The notes beneath the pieces were generated by a model. It was not told the origin of the DNA and searched no databases. It saw nothing but the letters and a program-made list of their open reading frames with translations. From Spirochaetota bacterium (GTDB lineage Bacteria > Spirochaetota > UBA4802 > UB4802), in NCBI GenBank assembly GCA_029548025.1, contig JAKPOE010000130.1, positions 1 through 14,268 on the forward strand: 14,268 bases of DNA, given 5' to 3'. Positions 14,062-14,268 of this stretch are shown piece after piece; position 1 is the first letter of the stretch; each line of letters starts with the position of its first letter. A program made the translations under genes and the position numbers.

Positions 14062-14268
14062 ATGGAAAGCAAGATTGCCAGAGCATTAAACCTGAACTAT
14101 CAGCCCGTAGCAATTGTATGGACTGATGAAAAGCCAGAGAAGGCTATTAGCTTTAAAAAAGGCAAATGGGGATGTGTGATGTGGCTGTTAGCGTCGGCAG
14201 CTAAAGGAAAAGTAGCAGTATGCGACAGAGAAACCTATGGCTGCTGGGGTGGAGGCGTAGGTCTTGGT
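14062..14268 (+). CDS. DUF169 family protein, N-terminal part (partial)
   Basis: The last 69 codons of the window, running off the right edge. The residues ALNLNYQPVAIVWTDEKPEK, FKKGKWGCVMWLLASAAKGK, AVCDRETYGCWGGGVGLG match my memory of DUF169 (COG2043): the Pro-Val-Ala start, the Trp-Gly-Cys-Val-Met segment, and the Gly-Cys-x-Gly-Gly-Gly motif. The family's function is unknown; conserved cysteines suggest metal or redox chemistry, which is inference. GGGGGA (14051-14056) sits 5 nt before the ATG at 14062 and supports it over an in-frame ATG at 14041. A promoter candidate lies about 60 bp upstream. Confidence 0.85.
   Translation, partial: MESKIARALNLNYQPVAIVWTDEKPEKAISFKKGKWGCVMWLLASAAKGKVAVCDRETYGCWGGGVGLG

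Noticed and set aside
1..14268. tRNA, rRNA, CRISPR array, transposase, phage genes or replication origin
   Set aside because: I saw no cloverleaf-like sequence, rRNA core motif, regularly spaced direct repeats, DDE/HUH transposase motif or DnaA-box cluster.

Overview
The window is AT-rich DNA from a bacterium with an outer membrane: it carries a complete MlaE/MlaF/MlaD-type (Mce) lipid-transport set, which only makes sense in a diderm. The lipobox-like N-terminus, the A/T-rich codon use and the gene repertoire (putative GH of the DUF4015 type, B12-binding radical SAM protein, DUF169 protein) would fit a Spirochaetota-like lineage. That placement is an impression, not something the sequence proves. 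There is no rRNA, tRNA, CRISPR array, transposase or phage gene.

Layout: (1) 1-1282: the probable N-terminus of a leftward membrane protein at the edge, then a putative lipoprotein of unknown function and a doubtful small hydrophobic ORF. (2) 1283-3874: a spacer holding part of a dispersed repeat and a candidate promoter, then a compact sigma-70 factor followed 8 nt later by an exported beta-propeller-like protein. (3) 7065-3822, leftward: mlaE, an mlaF-like ABC subunit, mlaD and a family 2 glycosyltransferase, which looks like one operon. Its end overlaps the propeller gene tail-to-tail by 53 bp. (4) 7131-9433, rightward and divergent from mlaE: a membrane-anchored LysM-like/DUF4015 putative glycoside hydrolase translationally coupled (ATGA) to a SAM methyltransferase. 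(5) 9434-9777: a short spacer with a seven-codon ORF behind a strong ribosome binding site, then a hairpin terminator with a competing upstream arm. (6) 11343-9778, leftward: a cobalamin-binding radical SAM protein with a palindrome ahead of its start. (7) 11344-14268: mostly non-coding DNA with repeats and structured elements around one orphan 212-aa protein, ending in the start of a DUF169 gene.

The main discovery is the MlaF-like protein. Its fold and length are intact and the frame is open, but the Walker A lysine and Ser/Thr, the Walker B aspartate, the catalytic glutamate, the signature motif, the D-loop aspartate and the switch histidine are all replaced. It therefore looks like a pseudo-ATPase inside an otherwise normal Mce transporter operon. 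If that holds, the transporter either borrows an active NBD encoded elsewhere or does not use ATP here. Second-tier observations are a structured GC-rich element at 13118-13360 (a 14-bp perfect hairpin whose loop is complementary over 10 nt to an upstream segment), the attenuator-like arrangement at 9565-9725 with no downstream gene, and dispersed inverted-repeat elements at both ends of the window.

The envelope theme (lipid transport, glycosyl transfer, putative polysaccharide hydrolase) links regions 3 and 4. The other genes have no clear functional link to it.
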